Source: Nocardioidaceae bacterium
GTDB taxonomy: Bacteria > Actinomycetota > Actinomycetes > Propionibacteriales > Nocardioidaceae
DNA: 35,044 nt
Direction: 5' to 3'
Assembly (NCBI GenBank): GCA_029266455.1
Contig: JAQSWV010000031.1
Coordinates: 1-35,044 of the forward strand
Translations under genes and position numbers: made by a program
Notes under the pieces: model-generated
What the model was told of the DNA's origin: nothing
What the model saw: the letters and a program-made list of their open reading frames with translations, nothing else
Databases searched by the model: none
Shown here: positions 15,247 to 22,864 of the stretch, piece by piece
Position numbering within the stretch: the stretch's first letter is position 1
How the letters are laid out: each line of letters begins with the position of its first letter

Positions 15247-16203
15247 GGGCGCCGCCGTCCCACCCCCGCGCAGCCGCGCCAGCCAGGATCTGGCGTCCAG
15301 GAAGTCGGCGTCGGACGTGCCCAGCCGCAGGTCCGGCGCCGTCCCGTCGAGGCGCGGGTAGGAACCGAGGTAGCGCACCTCGGCGCAGATCCGGCGCAGC
15401 CCCATCAACGCCTCGCCCACCCGCTCGTCGTCGAGGTGCCCTTCGCAGTCGATGGAGAAGCAGTACCTCCCAAGAGCCCGCCCGGTGGGGCGTGACTCGA
15501 TCCGGGTCAGGTTGATGCCCCGCATCGTGAACTGGTCGAGCACCTCCATCAGCGCCCCGGCATGGTCGTCTCTGATGTAGGCGACCAGCGACGTCTTGTC
15601 CGCTCCCGTGCGCGCCGTCACGGGACCGGGCCGGGAGACCAGCACGAACCGCGTCACCGCGTCGGGGTTGGCACCGACGCTGTCGGCGAGAGCCACCAGC
15701 CCGTAGCGCTCGGCCGCTAGGGGGGCCGCGATCGCCGCGTCGTACTCGCCGGGGTGGCCCTCGACCCCGGCCACCATCGCCGCCGCCATCGCGGTGGAGC
15801 CGACGTGCACCACCTCCGCACCGGGGAGGTGCCGGGCCAGCCAGCCGCGCGCCTGCGCAGCCGCGTGCGGGTGCGAAGCCACCGTCCGCACCGACGTCAG
15901 GTCCCGCCCGGACGGAGCCAGCAGCGCCAGTTGCACCGGCACGGTCATCTCGCGCGTGATCATGAGCGGCTCCCCGGTAGCCAGCTCGTCGAGGGTCACC
16001 GAGACCGAGCCCTCCACGGAGTTCTCGAACGGGACGACAGCGCCGTCCACCTCGCCGCAGCGGACTGCGTCGAGCGCGAGCGCCACGCTGCTGTACGGCT
16101 CCGCCCGAGCGCCGCGGGCCGCGGGCAGGGAACGGAGGGCCTGCTCGGTGAAGGTGCCGGCCGGCCCGAGGTAGGCGTAGCGGGCAGGCGGCACTCCGGG
16201 CAC
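15244..16203 (-). CDS. pheA: Prephenate dehydratase
   Basis: The 319-aa stand-alone enzyme converts prephenate to phenylpyruvate in phenylalanine biosynthesis. The catalytic PDT domain (1-190) shows 'YLGPAGTFTEQA', 'VVPFENSVEGSV' and the essential T184-R185-F186. The regulatory ACT domain (about 204-285) includes 'DHAGALMEVLDQF' and the ESRP motif (236-239) linked to phenylalanine feedback. No chorismate mutase domain is fused, as is usual in Actinobacteria. GTG 16203 is preceded by TAGGCT and exactly 6 nt, which suggests a leaderless transcript. Confidence 0.96.
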   Translation of the reverse strand: MPGVPPARYAYLGPAGTFTEQALRSLPAARGARAEPYSSVALALDAVRCGEVDGAVVPFENSVEGSVSVTLDELATGEPLMITREMTVPVQLALLAPSGRDLTSVRTVASHPHAAAQARGWLARHLPGAEVVHVGSTAMAAAMVAGVEGHPGEYDAAIAAPLAAERYGLVALADSVGANPDAVTRFVLVSRPGPVTARTGADKTSLVAYIRDDHAGALMEVLDQFTMRGINLTRIESRPTGRALGRYCFSIDCEGHLDDERVGEALMGLRRICAEVRYLGSYPRLDGTAPDLRLGTSDADFLDARSWLARLRGGGTAAP

Positions 16204-16209
16204 CGGCCC

Positions 16210-16215
16210 AGCCTA
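16210..16215 (-). promoter_or_regulatory. -10 box of a leaderless promoter (pheA)
   Basis: TAGGCT on the minus strand, 6 nt before the pheA GTG. No attenuator-type leader peptide is possible with this arrangement. Confidence 0.5.
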
Positions 16216-16286
16216 GACATCCCAGGCGCGTAAGTAGTCAAGCGGCAATGGCGCGGTGGGACCACGCGGTGGTCTCGTCGGGTCGC

Positions 16287-16292
16287 TACGCT
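16287..16292 (+). promoter_or_regulatory. -10 box candidate (arcA)
   Basis: TACGCT lies 8 nt before ATG 16301, with no Shine-Dalgarno, consistent with a leaderless or near-leaderless transcript. Confidence 0.35.
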
Positions 16293-16300
16293 CCGCCGTC

Positions 16301-17530
16301 ATGACCCGCCCTGAGCCGTACGGCGCCGACAGCGAGGTCGGCCGCCTGCGCACCGTCCTCCTGCACCGGCCCGGCGCCGAGCTGCGCCGCCTCACTCCGC
16401 GCAACAACGACTCGCTGCTGTTCGACGACATCCCGTGGGTCGACCGAGCACAGGACGAGCACGACGCCTTCGCGCAGGCGCTGCGAGATCGCGGCATCGA
16501 GGTGCTGTACCTCGTGGAGCTCCTCGCCGAGACGCTGGCCGACCCGGCGGCCCGCGCATCGGCCATCGAGGCAGCAACCGACGACCTGCGGCTGGGCGAC
16601 GCCCTGCGCCAGTACCTGACCGGCCTGCTGCACGATCAGTCACCCGCCGACCTGGCCGTCACCCTCACCAGCGGGCTGCGCAACGACGAGGTCAGGCTGG
16701 GCCACAGCCTGGTCACCAGCCTGCTGGCGCACGACGACTTCCTCATCGATCCACTGCCGAACCTGCTGTTCACCCGCGACTCGTCGGTGTGGCTGGCCGA
16801 CCGGGTGGCGGTCACCAGCCTGACGATGCCGGCCCGTGAGCGTGAGACGCACCTGACCGAGCTGATCTATGCCCGCCACCCGCGCTTCGCCGGTGCTCCG
16901 CGGCTGCACGGCTGGGCCCTCGAGCACGTCGAGGGCGGTGACGTGCTCCTGCTCGGTCCGGGCGTCGTCGCCGTCGGTGTCGGTGAGCGCACGACGCCTG
17001 CCGGAGCAGAGCGCTTCGCCCGGCAGGTGTTCGGGGCCGGGATCGCGCACACGGTCCTGGCCGTCCCCATCGCCCAACAGCGCGCGACCATGCATCTCGA
17101 CACGGTCGTCACGATGGTCGACGTCGACAAGGTGGTCGTCTACCCCAACCTCGCCGACTCGTTGCAGGCGTACGCGGTCACCGGGGTGGGCGACGGGACC
17201 GAGCTGGCGGTGGCCGCCCCGAAGCCGTTTTTGGAGGCCGCTGCTGATGCCCTCGGCATCGGCCGCATGCACCACATCGACACCGGTCTGGACCCCGTGA
17301 CCGCAGAGCGCGAGCAGTGGGACGACGGCAACAACACCCTCGCGCTCGCGCCTCGCCTCGCGGTCGCCTACGAGCGCAACACCGAGACCAACGCCCGACT
17401 CGAGGACGCGGGCGTGGAGGTCATCGCGATCGCAGGCTCGGAGCTGGGATCGGGCCGCGGCGGACCCCGGTGCATGTCGTGTCCGGTCCTGCGGGACTCG
17501 TTGGCACCGGAAGGACCGGTCGAGGCATGA
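16301..17530 (+). CDS. arcA: Arginine deiminase
   Basis: The 409-aa cytosolic enzyme hydrolyses arginine to citrulline and ammonia. Guanidino-modifying signatures are all present: '[10 protein letters not shown]' (near 17-26), 'NNDSLLFDD', '[11 protein letters not shown]', '[11 protein letters not shown]', catalytic H265 in 'MHLDTV' and nucleophile C391 in 'GGPRCMSCP'. The second Cys at +3 is a variant position. ATG 16301 matches the usual 'M..YG..SEVGRLR' start; the ATG-like frame start at 16256 would only add a non-conserved leader. No ornithine carbamoyltransferase, carbamate kinase or antiporter gene adjoins it, so here it acts alone, possibly for arginine use or ammonia release against acid. 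Confidence 0.95.
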   Translation: MTRPEPYGADSEVGRLRTVLLHRPGAELRRLTPRNNDSLLFDDIPWVDRAQDEHDAFAQALRDRGIEVLYLVELLAETLADPAARASAIEAATDDLRLGDALRQYLTGLLHDQSPADLAVTLTSGLRNDEVRLGHSLVTSLLAHDDFLIDPLPNLLFTRDSSVWLADRVAVTSLTMPARERETHLTELIYARHPRFAGAPRLHGWALEHVEGGDVLLLGPGVVAVGVGERTTPAGAERFARQVFGAGIAHTVLAVPIAQQRATMHLDTVVTMVDVDKVVVYPNLADSLQAYAVTGVGDGTELAVAAPKPFLEAAADALGIGRMHHIDTGLDPVTAEREQWDDGNNTLALAPRLAVAYERNTETNARLEDAGVEVIAIAGSELGSGRGGPRCMSCPVLRDSLAPEGPVEA

Positions 17531-17534
17531 CAAA

Positions 17535-17574
17535 GCCCGGCCGTCGCTGACGGGGGAAACAACGACGACCGGGC
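17535..17574 (+). terminator. Terminator-like hairpin after arcA
   Basis: A 12-bp stem with one mismatch (17535-17546 with 17563-17574; GCCCGGCCGTCG against CGACGACCGGGC) lies 4 bp after the arcA stop. There is no T-run. Confidence 0.45.
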
Positions 17575-17642
17575 AGACCATCAGCCTAGAAGTGACCCGC
17601 CGGTCAAAGCAAGCCGTTCCGGGGTCGATTCGCACGAACACC

Positions 17643-17705
17643 ACGAGATCCGCAGCGTGCGGAGCTGTGCAGCACGGATTCCGCCGTGCCGACCGCGGAT
17701 CTCGT
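17643..17705. repeat. Structured inverted repeat with nested hairpins
   Basis: The outer arms ACGAGATCCGC (17643-17653) and GCGGATCTCGT (17695-17705) are perfectly complementary. Nested inside is GCACGG/CCGTGC (17672-17677 with 17684-17689), and CCGCA/TGCGG (17650-17654 with 17658-17662) competes with the end of the outer stem. It lies in the 268-bp gap between convergent arcA and the DUF5926 gene. It could be a terminator or a structured 3' UTR. Confidence 0.65.
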
Positions 17706-17730
17706 TATCGCCTGACCGGTGGGCAGGTGC

Positions 17731-17803
17731 GACGTCGCGTGGGCTAGCGACGTCGCGTGGGCTAGCGACGTCGGGTGGGCTAGCGACGTCAGGGTGGGCT
17801 AGC
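17731..17803. repeat. Tandem 18-bp repeat, four units, overlapping a stop codon
   Basis: Units start at 17731, 17749, 17767 and 17785. The first two are identical (GACGTCGCGTGGGCTAGC), the third differs by one base, and the fourth has a change plus one inserted base. The CTA of the last unit is the TAG stop of the DUF5926 gene on the minus strand. It is not a CRISPR because there are no spacers. Confidence 0.9.
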
Positions 17804-18758
17804 GAATGGTGACCTGGCGGTTGGCCAGTCCGCTGCGCGCCGAGCGCTCGGCGCTGGTCAGCGGCTCCGCGGACTCGAGTGCGGCAGCCAGCCGCTCGTC
17901 CAAGGCAGCGAACGGCGTCTCCAGCGGCTCGGCCCCGGTGCCGGCCGGGACCTCCCACACCGGCGCCAGCAACCCATGCGCCCGGAACATGCCGATCAGC
18001 CGGCCCTCACCCTCGGGGAGCAGCAGCCGGTCCTCGGCAGCGCTGTGTAGCCGGGCGAACGCGTCCAGCACGTCGCTCTCGTCGTGTGGCAGCACCCAGC
18101 GGACGTACTCGCGCCCGCCCATCCGGGTCCAGTAGGAGGCCTCGACCGCCTGCAGCCGCACGGTGGGCGCCGCGGCATCGTTGGCTGCCTCGAGGGAGGC
18201 GGCCAGAGTGCCGTCGGGGTCTTCGACGCCGGCCACCCAGTAGCCGAAGTTCTCGTGCACGGTCACCGGAAAGGCGTCGTCCGGGTCGATGAGGTCCTGC
18301 AGCCGCGGCCCGGCGGGCGGCGGGTCGACGACGTTGACCTGGCTGCCCGGCTCCGCCGCCAACGCCAGCTCGAGCGCGAACGCGAGGTCGCGGCTGACGT
18401 CGCCGTGGTTGTGGTGCACCTGCAGACCCAGCCAGATCTCGCCGTCCGCGCGGACCAGCGCCGGCAGTGCCCCCGGCAGCAAGGAGCAGGCGGTCACCGC
18501 ACGCCCGTCGGCGACTCCATCGGCCAGGGTCACGGATGCGCTGGCGGCCGGGACGATCTCGCGCAGCGCCACCCAGTCCGCCTCGCCGGGCAGACCCGCG
18601 AAGGTGCGTGCGACGTACGCGGCCGGCGCCCCGCCCGGGCGGCCGTGGCAGTTCTTGTACCGGCGGCCCGATCCGCACGGACACGGCTGGCGGGCCGCGG
18701 GTGCGCCTGGTGGAGCCGGAGACGCGGTGGCCTGGCGGGAGCGGGCCTTCTTGCTCAC
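17799..18758 (-). CDS. DUF5926 family protein with SEC-C zinc motif
   Basis: The 319-aa protein begins with a basic tail (1-24), then a SEC-C metal motif 'CPCGSGRRYKNCHG' (C26, C28, C37, H38), the same zinc-binding pattern found at the SecA C-terminus. The remaining roughly 270 residues form the DUF5926 domain, with 'GEIWLGLQVHHNHGDVSRDLAFALELAL' read in parts and a conserved 'SYWTRMGGREYVRWVLPHDE' region. The function is unknown; SEC-C motifs usually mediate protein or ribosome contact. The GTG start at 18758 has a perfect AGGAGG 7-8 nt upstream. The stop lies within an 18-bp tandem repeat. Confidence 0.85.
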   Translation of the reverse strand: MSKKARSRQATASPAPPGAPAARQPCPCGSGRRYKNCHGRPGGAPAAYVARTFAGLPGEADWVALREIVPAASASVTLADGVADGRAVTACSLLPGALPALVRADGEIWLGLQVHHNHGDVSRDLAFALELALAAEPGSQVNVVDPPPAGPRLQDLIDPDDAFPVTVHENFGYWVAGVEDPDGTLAASLEAANDAAAPTVRLQAVEASYWTRMGGREYVRWVLPHDESDVLDAFARLHSAAEDRLLLPEGEGRLIGMFRAHGLLAPVWEVPAGTGAEPLETPFAALDERLAAALESAEPLTSAERSARSGLANRQVTIR

Positions 18759-18880
18759 GGGCGTTCCTCCTCGACGGTGCACCGGCCGCCGACCCTAGTC
18801 CAGCGCGGTCCGGCGAGTGTCCTCGCGAAGGTGCCGCCGGACGGCAGGGGTCGATGCGGCAGGATTTCGTGCCGCCCCGG

Positions 18881-19696
18881 TCACGACCAGTCTCGGAGCA
18901 GGTCGACGGTCTCCGACGGGCGGTCGGTGATCACTGCGTCGACGTCGAGCTCGTAGCACAAGCGCAGGTCGGCCGGGTCGTTGACGACCCACACGTGCAC
19001 CGCGTGCCCCGCCTGATGCGCGCGGCGCACGTACGACGGATGGGCCCGGACGATGTCGATGGACGGCCCGGTGATACGGGAGCCGAAGGGCAGGCTGCCG
19101 CCGCGCAGCCAAGGGGGGACACGGTCCATCAAGAACACCGTGGGCACGTGCGGAGCCCACTGTCGCACCCGTCGGAGCGAGGTCCTGGCGAAGCTCATCA
19201 CCCTGACCCGCGGCTGCTCCAGCGGCCTCGGCCGCGTCCACCCGAACCTGTCCAGCAGCTCCACCAGCCGTCGCTCCACGAGCCCGGCGTACCGGGTCGG
19301 GTGCTTGGTCTCGACAGCCAGCTCGACGGGCCGCTCGTAGTCGGCGACCATGCCGCACAGCCGTTCGAGCGTCAGCACCACGCCCGGTGGGGCGTCAGCG
19401 TCGTCGCGCTCGTCGTCGAGATCGGCCCAGGGCTCCTTCCAGGTCTCGAAGTCCCAGCGCTCCAGCTCGGCGAGCGGGAGCGTGGACACCGCACCGCGGC
19501 CGTTGCTGGTGCGGTCGATGCGGCGGTCGTGGACACAGATCAGATGCCCGTCGGCGGACAGCCGCACATCGCATTCGAGCGCATCGGCACCGTCGGCCAA
19601 CGCCTTGGCGTACGCGCGCAGAGTGTGCTCGGCGAGCAGGTCGCTCGCCCCACGGTGGGCGACCACCTGAGGGAGCGGCCGCGCACCCGGACTCAT
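18881..19696 (-). CDS. Glycerophosphodiester phosphodiesterase
   Basis: The 271-aa protein is a TIM-barrel GDPD. The metal and catalytic residues are in place: H14-R15 in 'VVAHRGAS', E41 and D43 in 'LECDVRLSADG', H56-D57 in 'VHDRRIDRTSNG', and 'ELAVETKHPT' with E/K in the middle strands. The C-terminal 'VWVVNDPADLRLCYELDVDAVITDRP' is typical. The usual PENT box reads AEHT, which is common in Actinobacteria. It cleaves glycerophosphodiesters to glycerol-3-phosphate and an alcohol. There is no signal peptide, so it is cytosolic. ATG 19696 is preferred (AGGATCAGG upstream); GTG 19717 is the alternative. Confidence 0.92.
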   Translation of the reverse strand: MSPGARPLPQVVAHRGASDLLAEHTLRAYAKALADGADALECDVRLSADGHLICVHDRRIDRTSNGRGAVSTLPLAELERWDFETWKEPWADLDDERDDADAPPGVVLTLERLCGMVADYERPVELAVETKHPTRYAGLVERRLVELLDRFGWTRPRPLEQPRVRVMSFARTSLRRVRQWAPHVPTVFLMDRVPPWLRGGSLPFGSRITGPSIDIVRAHPSYVRRAHQAGHAVHVWVVNDPADLRLCYELDVDAVITDRPSETVDLLRDWS

Positions 19697-19736
19697 CGGC
19701 CTGATCCTGCCATGCACCGCGACCCCGGTGTGCTGG

Positions 19737-20156
19737 TCAGGACGGCAGGCGCGACACTCGCGACGCGGCCATCCGGCAGGCGAACGTGCAGTACCAGGCG
19801 TTGGGCCGGCTGGGCGAGAACCCGACTCCGCAGTGCTGGCAGGTCCGTGCGCCGGCCGGCGTGCTGCTCACCCGGCGGCGGCAGGCGTCCGAGCACCACA
19901 GGTCGTGGCCTCGACGCACCCGCCAGCGCCACCAGAGATACACCAGGCGCCTGCTGGGCTCGGCCCATCGGACTCGTCGGCCACACCCGGTGCAGGCGCC
20001 GATGACGGGAGTCTCGTCCCACCCGTCCGGTCGCATGCTGAGCACGCACGCGAGGTGGTACCGATGCCACCGGCTGCGCACCACGTCGGCCCTGGCAGCG
20101 ATGGCCGACCCGCAGCGAGCGCAGGCGATGTGGGGTTCGGTCGGGTGCTGATTCAC
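19737..20156 (-). CDS. Small multi-zinc-cluster protein of unknown function
   Basis: From GTG 20156 (AAGGA about 7 nt upstream) this is a 139-aa basic protein carrying three Cys/His clusters. C12-x2-C15 with H34-x2-C37 is LIM-like. C55-x2-C58 with C88-x3-C92, and C106-x2-C109 with C123-x3-C127, resemble treble-clef or MYND-like fingers ('TCQHCGVGFSPSRPNAWYC' in the last). Between clusters it is rich in Arg and Trp ('LVYLWWRWRVRRGHD'), which suggests nucleic-acid or protein binding. I do not recognise a named family. The frame continues open upstream but overlaps the divergent rhodanese gene. Confidence 0.65.
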   Translation of the reverse strand: MNQHPTEPHIACARCGSAIAARADVVRSRWHRYHLACVLSMRPDGWDETPVIGACTGCGRRVRWAEPSRRLVYLWWRWRVRRGHDLWCSDACRRRVSSTPAGARTCQHCGVGFSPSRPNAWYCTFACRMAASRVSRLPS

Positions 20157-20297
20157 CTGAGGTCCTTCGCGTCGGCAGTCCCACCTGCTGACGACCCGTG
20201 ATTCCACGGCCGCCATTTCGAAGACGCTTCGGCGGCACCTGCATGACGACTCCCCCGCGTCGGCGTCGCCACTGCCATCGGGTGTCAGGATGGCCCG

Positions 20298-20642
20298 ATG
20301 AGGTTCGCAGACCAGGTCCCGGCGATGCAGGTGCAGGAGATCCCCGATCCGATGCCTGCGGACGTGGCGGTGCTCGACGTACGTGAGATCTACGAGTGGG
20401 TGGCCGGCCACGCCCCCGGGGCGATCCACATCCCGTTGGGTGAGCTGCCGGGTCGGACGGACGAGGTCCCGCCGGGGCGGGTGCTGGTGGTCTGTCATGT
20501 GGGCGCCCGCTCCGCGCACGCCACCGTCTTCCTGCGCCGCCAGGGCGTGGACGCGGTGAACCTCACGGGCGGCATGGCGGCCTGGCAGGCGGCGCGGCGT
20601 CCACTGGTCAGCGAGGCCAGCGGCCCGGCCACCGTGGACTGA
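20298..20642 (+). CDS. Rhodanese-like domain protein
   Basis: The 114-aa single-domain rhodanese has 'VLDVREIYEWVAGHAPGAIHIPLGEL' (in two parts; conserved D-V-R-E and GHIPGA-like motif), catalytic C66 in the active loop 'CHVGARSA', and the C-terminal 'VDAVNLTGGMAAW'. It probably moves sulfane sulfur from thiosulfate or persulfide donors to an acceptor in the cytosol, and the acceptor is unknown. ATG 20298 has CAGGAT 6 nt upstream and no Shine-Dalgarno, suggesting a leaderless mRNA. It diverges from the zinc-cluster gene with 141 bp between. Confidence 0.9.
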   Translation: MRFADQVPAMQVQEIPDPMPADVAVLDVREIYEWVAGHAPGAIHIPLGELPGRTDEVPPGRVLVVCHVGARSAHATVFLRRQGVDAVNLTGGMAAWQAARRPLVSEASGPATVD

Positions 20643-20737
20643 TACACCACCGGGCGCTCGGCGTCCCATCAGGCCGGATCATTCGCGCCGGGCCTCTGCC
20701 CTACGGCAGGTCGGAGCGCCATCGCACCGCGCGAGGA

Positions 20738-20743
20738 TAGGCT
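20738..20743 (+). promoter_or_regulatory. -10 box of a leaderless promoter (CDP-alcohol transferase operon)
   Basis: TAGGCT lies 7 nt before GTG 20751, and no Shine-Dalgarno is present. Confidence 0.45.
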
Positions 20744-20750
20744 CGAAGCC

Positions 20751-21413
20751 GTGGCCACCACGGAGACCGATGGCGTCGGCCCCGTGACGGAGCAGCCGCA
20801 CGGCTGGGCGACGGGGCCTGACCGCAGTGTCCTGAACGGCGCCAACGCCATCACCGCGGTCCGCACCCTGGCGGCTGTCGCGTTCGGGCTCGCCGCGACG
20901 ACGGCCGAGAGCACCGACTCGGCGCTGCTACTGCTGGTCGTCTCCCTGGCGGTGTACTGGGCCGGTGACGTCCTGGACGGGGCCTGGGCACGCTGGTTCG
21001 ACGTCGAGACCCGCTTCGGTGGCGTGCTCGACGTGGTGTGTGACCGCGTCTGCGCGCTGGTGTTCTACCTGGGTGTCGTGTGGCACCTGCCCGGCCTCGC
21101 CGTGCCGGTGGGCGTCTACCTGCTCGAGTTCGCGGTCGTCGACATGGTGCTGTCGCTCGCGTTCGTCAGCTGGCCCCTGATCAGCCCCAACTACTTCTAC
21201 CTGGTCGACCGCACAATGTGGCGCTGGAACTGGTCGAAGCCGGCCAAGGCGGTGAACTCCGCCTTCTTCGCGGTGCTGCTCCTCGTCACCCAGAGCGTCT
21301 GGCTGTGCACGACGATCGCGGTGGCTCTGCTGGCTCTCAAGGTTGCCTCGCTGGTGCGACTGGTCCGCCTCGGCGTGCCCGTCCCCCCTCGGGCGCCGAC
21401 GCCGCCTGCATGA
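20751..21413 (+). CDS. CDP-alcohol phosphatidyltransferase
   Basis: The 220-aa membrane enzyme carries the complete family signature D-x2-DG-x2-AR-x8-G-x3-D-x3-D at D73, D76, G77, A80, R81, G90, D94 and D98. These residues bind Mg and the CDP-lipid. About five to six hydrophobic helices follow an N-terminal soluble segment (1-30). It transfers the phosphatidyl group from CDP-diacylglycerol, or another CDP-alcohol, to an alcohol acceptor such as glycerol-phosphate or inositol-phosphate; which one cannot be told. The GTG start is leaderless-type. The stop overlaps the start of the VTT-family gene (ATGA), so the two membrane proteins are co-translated. Confidence 0.9.
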   Translation: MATTETDGVGPVTEQPHGWATGPDRSVLNGANAITAVRTLAAVAFGLAATTAESTDSALLLLVVSLAVYWAGDVLDGAWARWFDVETRFGGVLDVVCDRVCALVFYLGVVWHLPGLAVPVGVYLLEFAVVDMVLSLAFVSWPLISPNYFYLVDRTMWRWNWSKPAKAVNSAFFAVLLLVTQSVWLCTTIAVALLALKVASLVRLVRLGVPVPPRAPTPPA

Positions 21414-21871
21414 CGGTCCTGGCCGCATGCTTCGGCGTCGCCCTGGCCTCGGCGTTCCTCCCGTTCATCCCGATCGAGGCGTACGTGGCCGCGGCTGTCG
21501 GCCAGTCGGGGCAGACCTGGTGGGCGCTCGCCGTCGCAGCGACCTTCGGCCAGATGCTCGGCAAGATCGCGATCTTCCTGCTCGGCAGGCAGTCGGTGCA
21601 ATGGGCGTGGCTGCAGCGCCGGATGGCCAGGCACAACGTGGACAAGTATCTCCTGCGGCTGCAGGAGGCGGCCGAGCGGCGCAAGCTCGCCGTCGACGGG
21701 ATCGTGTTCGCCTCGGCCTCGCTGGGGCTCCCGCCGTTCGCCGTGATCAGTCTGCTCGCCGGTCAGGTGGACATGTCCCTGCCGCGCTTCCTGGTGGTCG
21801 GCTCGGCGGGTCGGTACGTGCGCTTCGGAGCGGTCGCCCTGGGGGTCGACCAGGTGATCCACTTCCTCTGA
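21410..21871 (+). CDS. VTT/DedA-like small membrane protein (YqaA type)
   Basis: The 153-aa integral membrane protein has four hydrophobic segments. The VTT-domain hallmarks are the re-entrant 'FLPFIPIEAYVAAA' near the start, 'GQMLGKIAIFLLGR' in the middle, and 'LGLPPFAVISLLAGQVDMSLPRFLVVGSAGRYVRF' (read in two parts) near the end. Related DedA proteins act as lipid or lipid-phosphate carriers or scramblases. Co-translation with a CDP-alcohol phosphatidyltransferase (ATGA overlap) supports a lipid role, though this is inference. Alternative upstream starts lie inside the preceding gene. Confidence 0.82.
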   Translation: MTVLAACFGVALASAFLPFIPIEAYVAAAVGQSGQTWWALAVAATFGQMLGKIAIFLLGRQSVQWAWLQRRMARHNVDKYLLRLQEAAERRKLAVDGIVFASASLGLPPFAVISLLAGQVDMSLPRFLVVGSAGRYVRFGAVALGVDQVIHFL

Positions 21872-21900
21872 CCCGTCGCCGCCCGCCGCCGCGACGGGTC
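21870..21900. terminator. Bidirectional terminator hairpin overlapping a stop codon
   Basis: Perfect 10-bp arms GACCCGTCGC / GCGACGGGTC (21870-21879, 21891-21900) have an 11-nt loop. They begin inside the TGA of the VTT-family gene and end 16 bp from the convergent glycosylase stop. There is no T-run, as often in GC-rich genomes. Confidence 0.6.
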
Positions 21901-21915
21901 GGATGCCCGGGGACG

Positions 21916-22779
21916 CTATTTGAGCAGCCGGGACAGCCGGCGGTCGGCGAGCGGCTTGCCGCCGGTCTGGCAGGTCGGGCAGTACTGCAGTGACGAGTCG
22001 GCGAAGCTCACCTCCGCCACGGTGTCGCCGCACACGGGGCACGGGAGCCCGGCGCGGCCGTGGACGCGCAGCCCGGACCGCTTCTCCTTCTTCAGGTCGG
22101 CCGCGGCCACGCCATCCGACCGCGCCACCGCGTCCCGCAATGTGGTCTGCATGGACTCGTACAGGTGCCGCAGGTCGTCACCGGTGACCGACGACGCCGG
22201 CTTGAACGGCGACATGCGCGCCACGTGCAGAATCTCGTCGGAGTAGGCGTTCCCGATGCCGGCGATGGTCGACTGCGAGCGAAGGACCCCCTTGATCTGG
22301 GCCCGGCCGGCGGATCGCAGGATCTCGTCGAGCACATCGACGGTGAACGCGTCATCCAGCGGGTCGGGCCCGAGCTTCTCGATGCCCGGCACGGCCGACG
22401 GTTCGCTGACCACGTACACCGCCAGCCGCTTCTTGGTTCCCGCCTCCGTCAGGTCGAACCCACTGCCGTCGTCAAGCACCACGCGCAGCGCCAGTGGGCC
22501 CTTGCCCGGCCGGGGCGGAGCAGCCGGTTGCTCATCGCGCCAGCGCAGCCACCCGCCGCGAGCCAGATGGGTGACCAGATGCAGCCCGCCGGCGTCCACG
22601 TCCAGGAACTTCCCGTGCCGGTGCACCCCGTCCACCAGGAGCCCGGACAGGGCCGTCACGGGTGGGTCGAAAGTCTTGAGCACGTTGAAGGCGACGGTGT
22701 CGACACGGGCGATCGCGCGACCGACCAACCGGTGGCGAAGGTCGCTCGCCAGCGCTTCCACCTCGGGCAGCTCGGGCAC
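21916..22779 (-). CDS. Fpg/Nei family DNA glycosylase
   Basis: From GTG 22779 the protein is 287 aa and begins M-PELPEVE, which places the catalytic Pro2 and Glu3 correctly; this fixes the start against a longer open frame. The N-terminal beta-sandwich with 'HRHGKFLDVD', a helix-two-turn-helix core 'IAGIGNAYSDEILHVARMSPF' (in parts) and a C-terminal zinc finger C247-x2-C250-x16-C267-x2-C270 complete the family. It excises oxidised bases and nicks the abasic site. Whether it prefers 8-oxoguanine (Fpg) or oxidised pyrimidines (Nei) is uncertain. CAGACT lies 6 nt upstream, a possible leaderless -10. Confidence 0.93.
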   Translation of the reverse strand: MPELPEVEALASDLRHRLVGRAIARVDTVAFNVLKTFDPPVTALSGLLVDGVHRHGKFLDVDAGGLHLVTHLARGGWLRWRDEQPAAPPRPGKGPLALRVVLDDGSGFDLTEAGTKKRLAVYVVSEPSAVPGIEKLGPDPLDDAFTVDVLDEILRSAGRAQIKGVLRSQSTIAGIGNAYSDEILHVARMSPFKPASSVTGDDLRHLYESMQTTLRDAVARSDGVAAADLKKEKRSGLRVHGRAGLPCPVCGDTVAEVSFADSSLQYCPTCQTGGKPLADRRLSRLLK

Positions 22780-22864
22780 CACTCCAGTCTGCCGCACAGC
22801 TCGAACCCGTACCGGCGACGGCCGGGCCGGACGGCCACCTCGCCGGCCCCAGTGGGCGACGCCC

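Noticed and set aside
17731-17803. CRISPR-like array
   Set aside because: Units are directly adjacent with no spacers and no cas genes nearby; it is a simple tandem repeat.
3067-18891. A shared 15-mer (CCGGTCACGACCAGT) near 3067-3084 and 18876-18891
   Set aside because: One copy lies inside coding sequence at the GDPD C-terminus. A single 15-bp match is expected by chance in 35 kb of GC-rich DNA.
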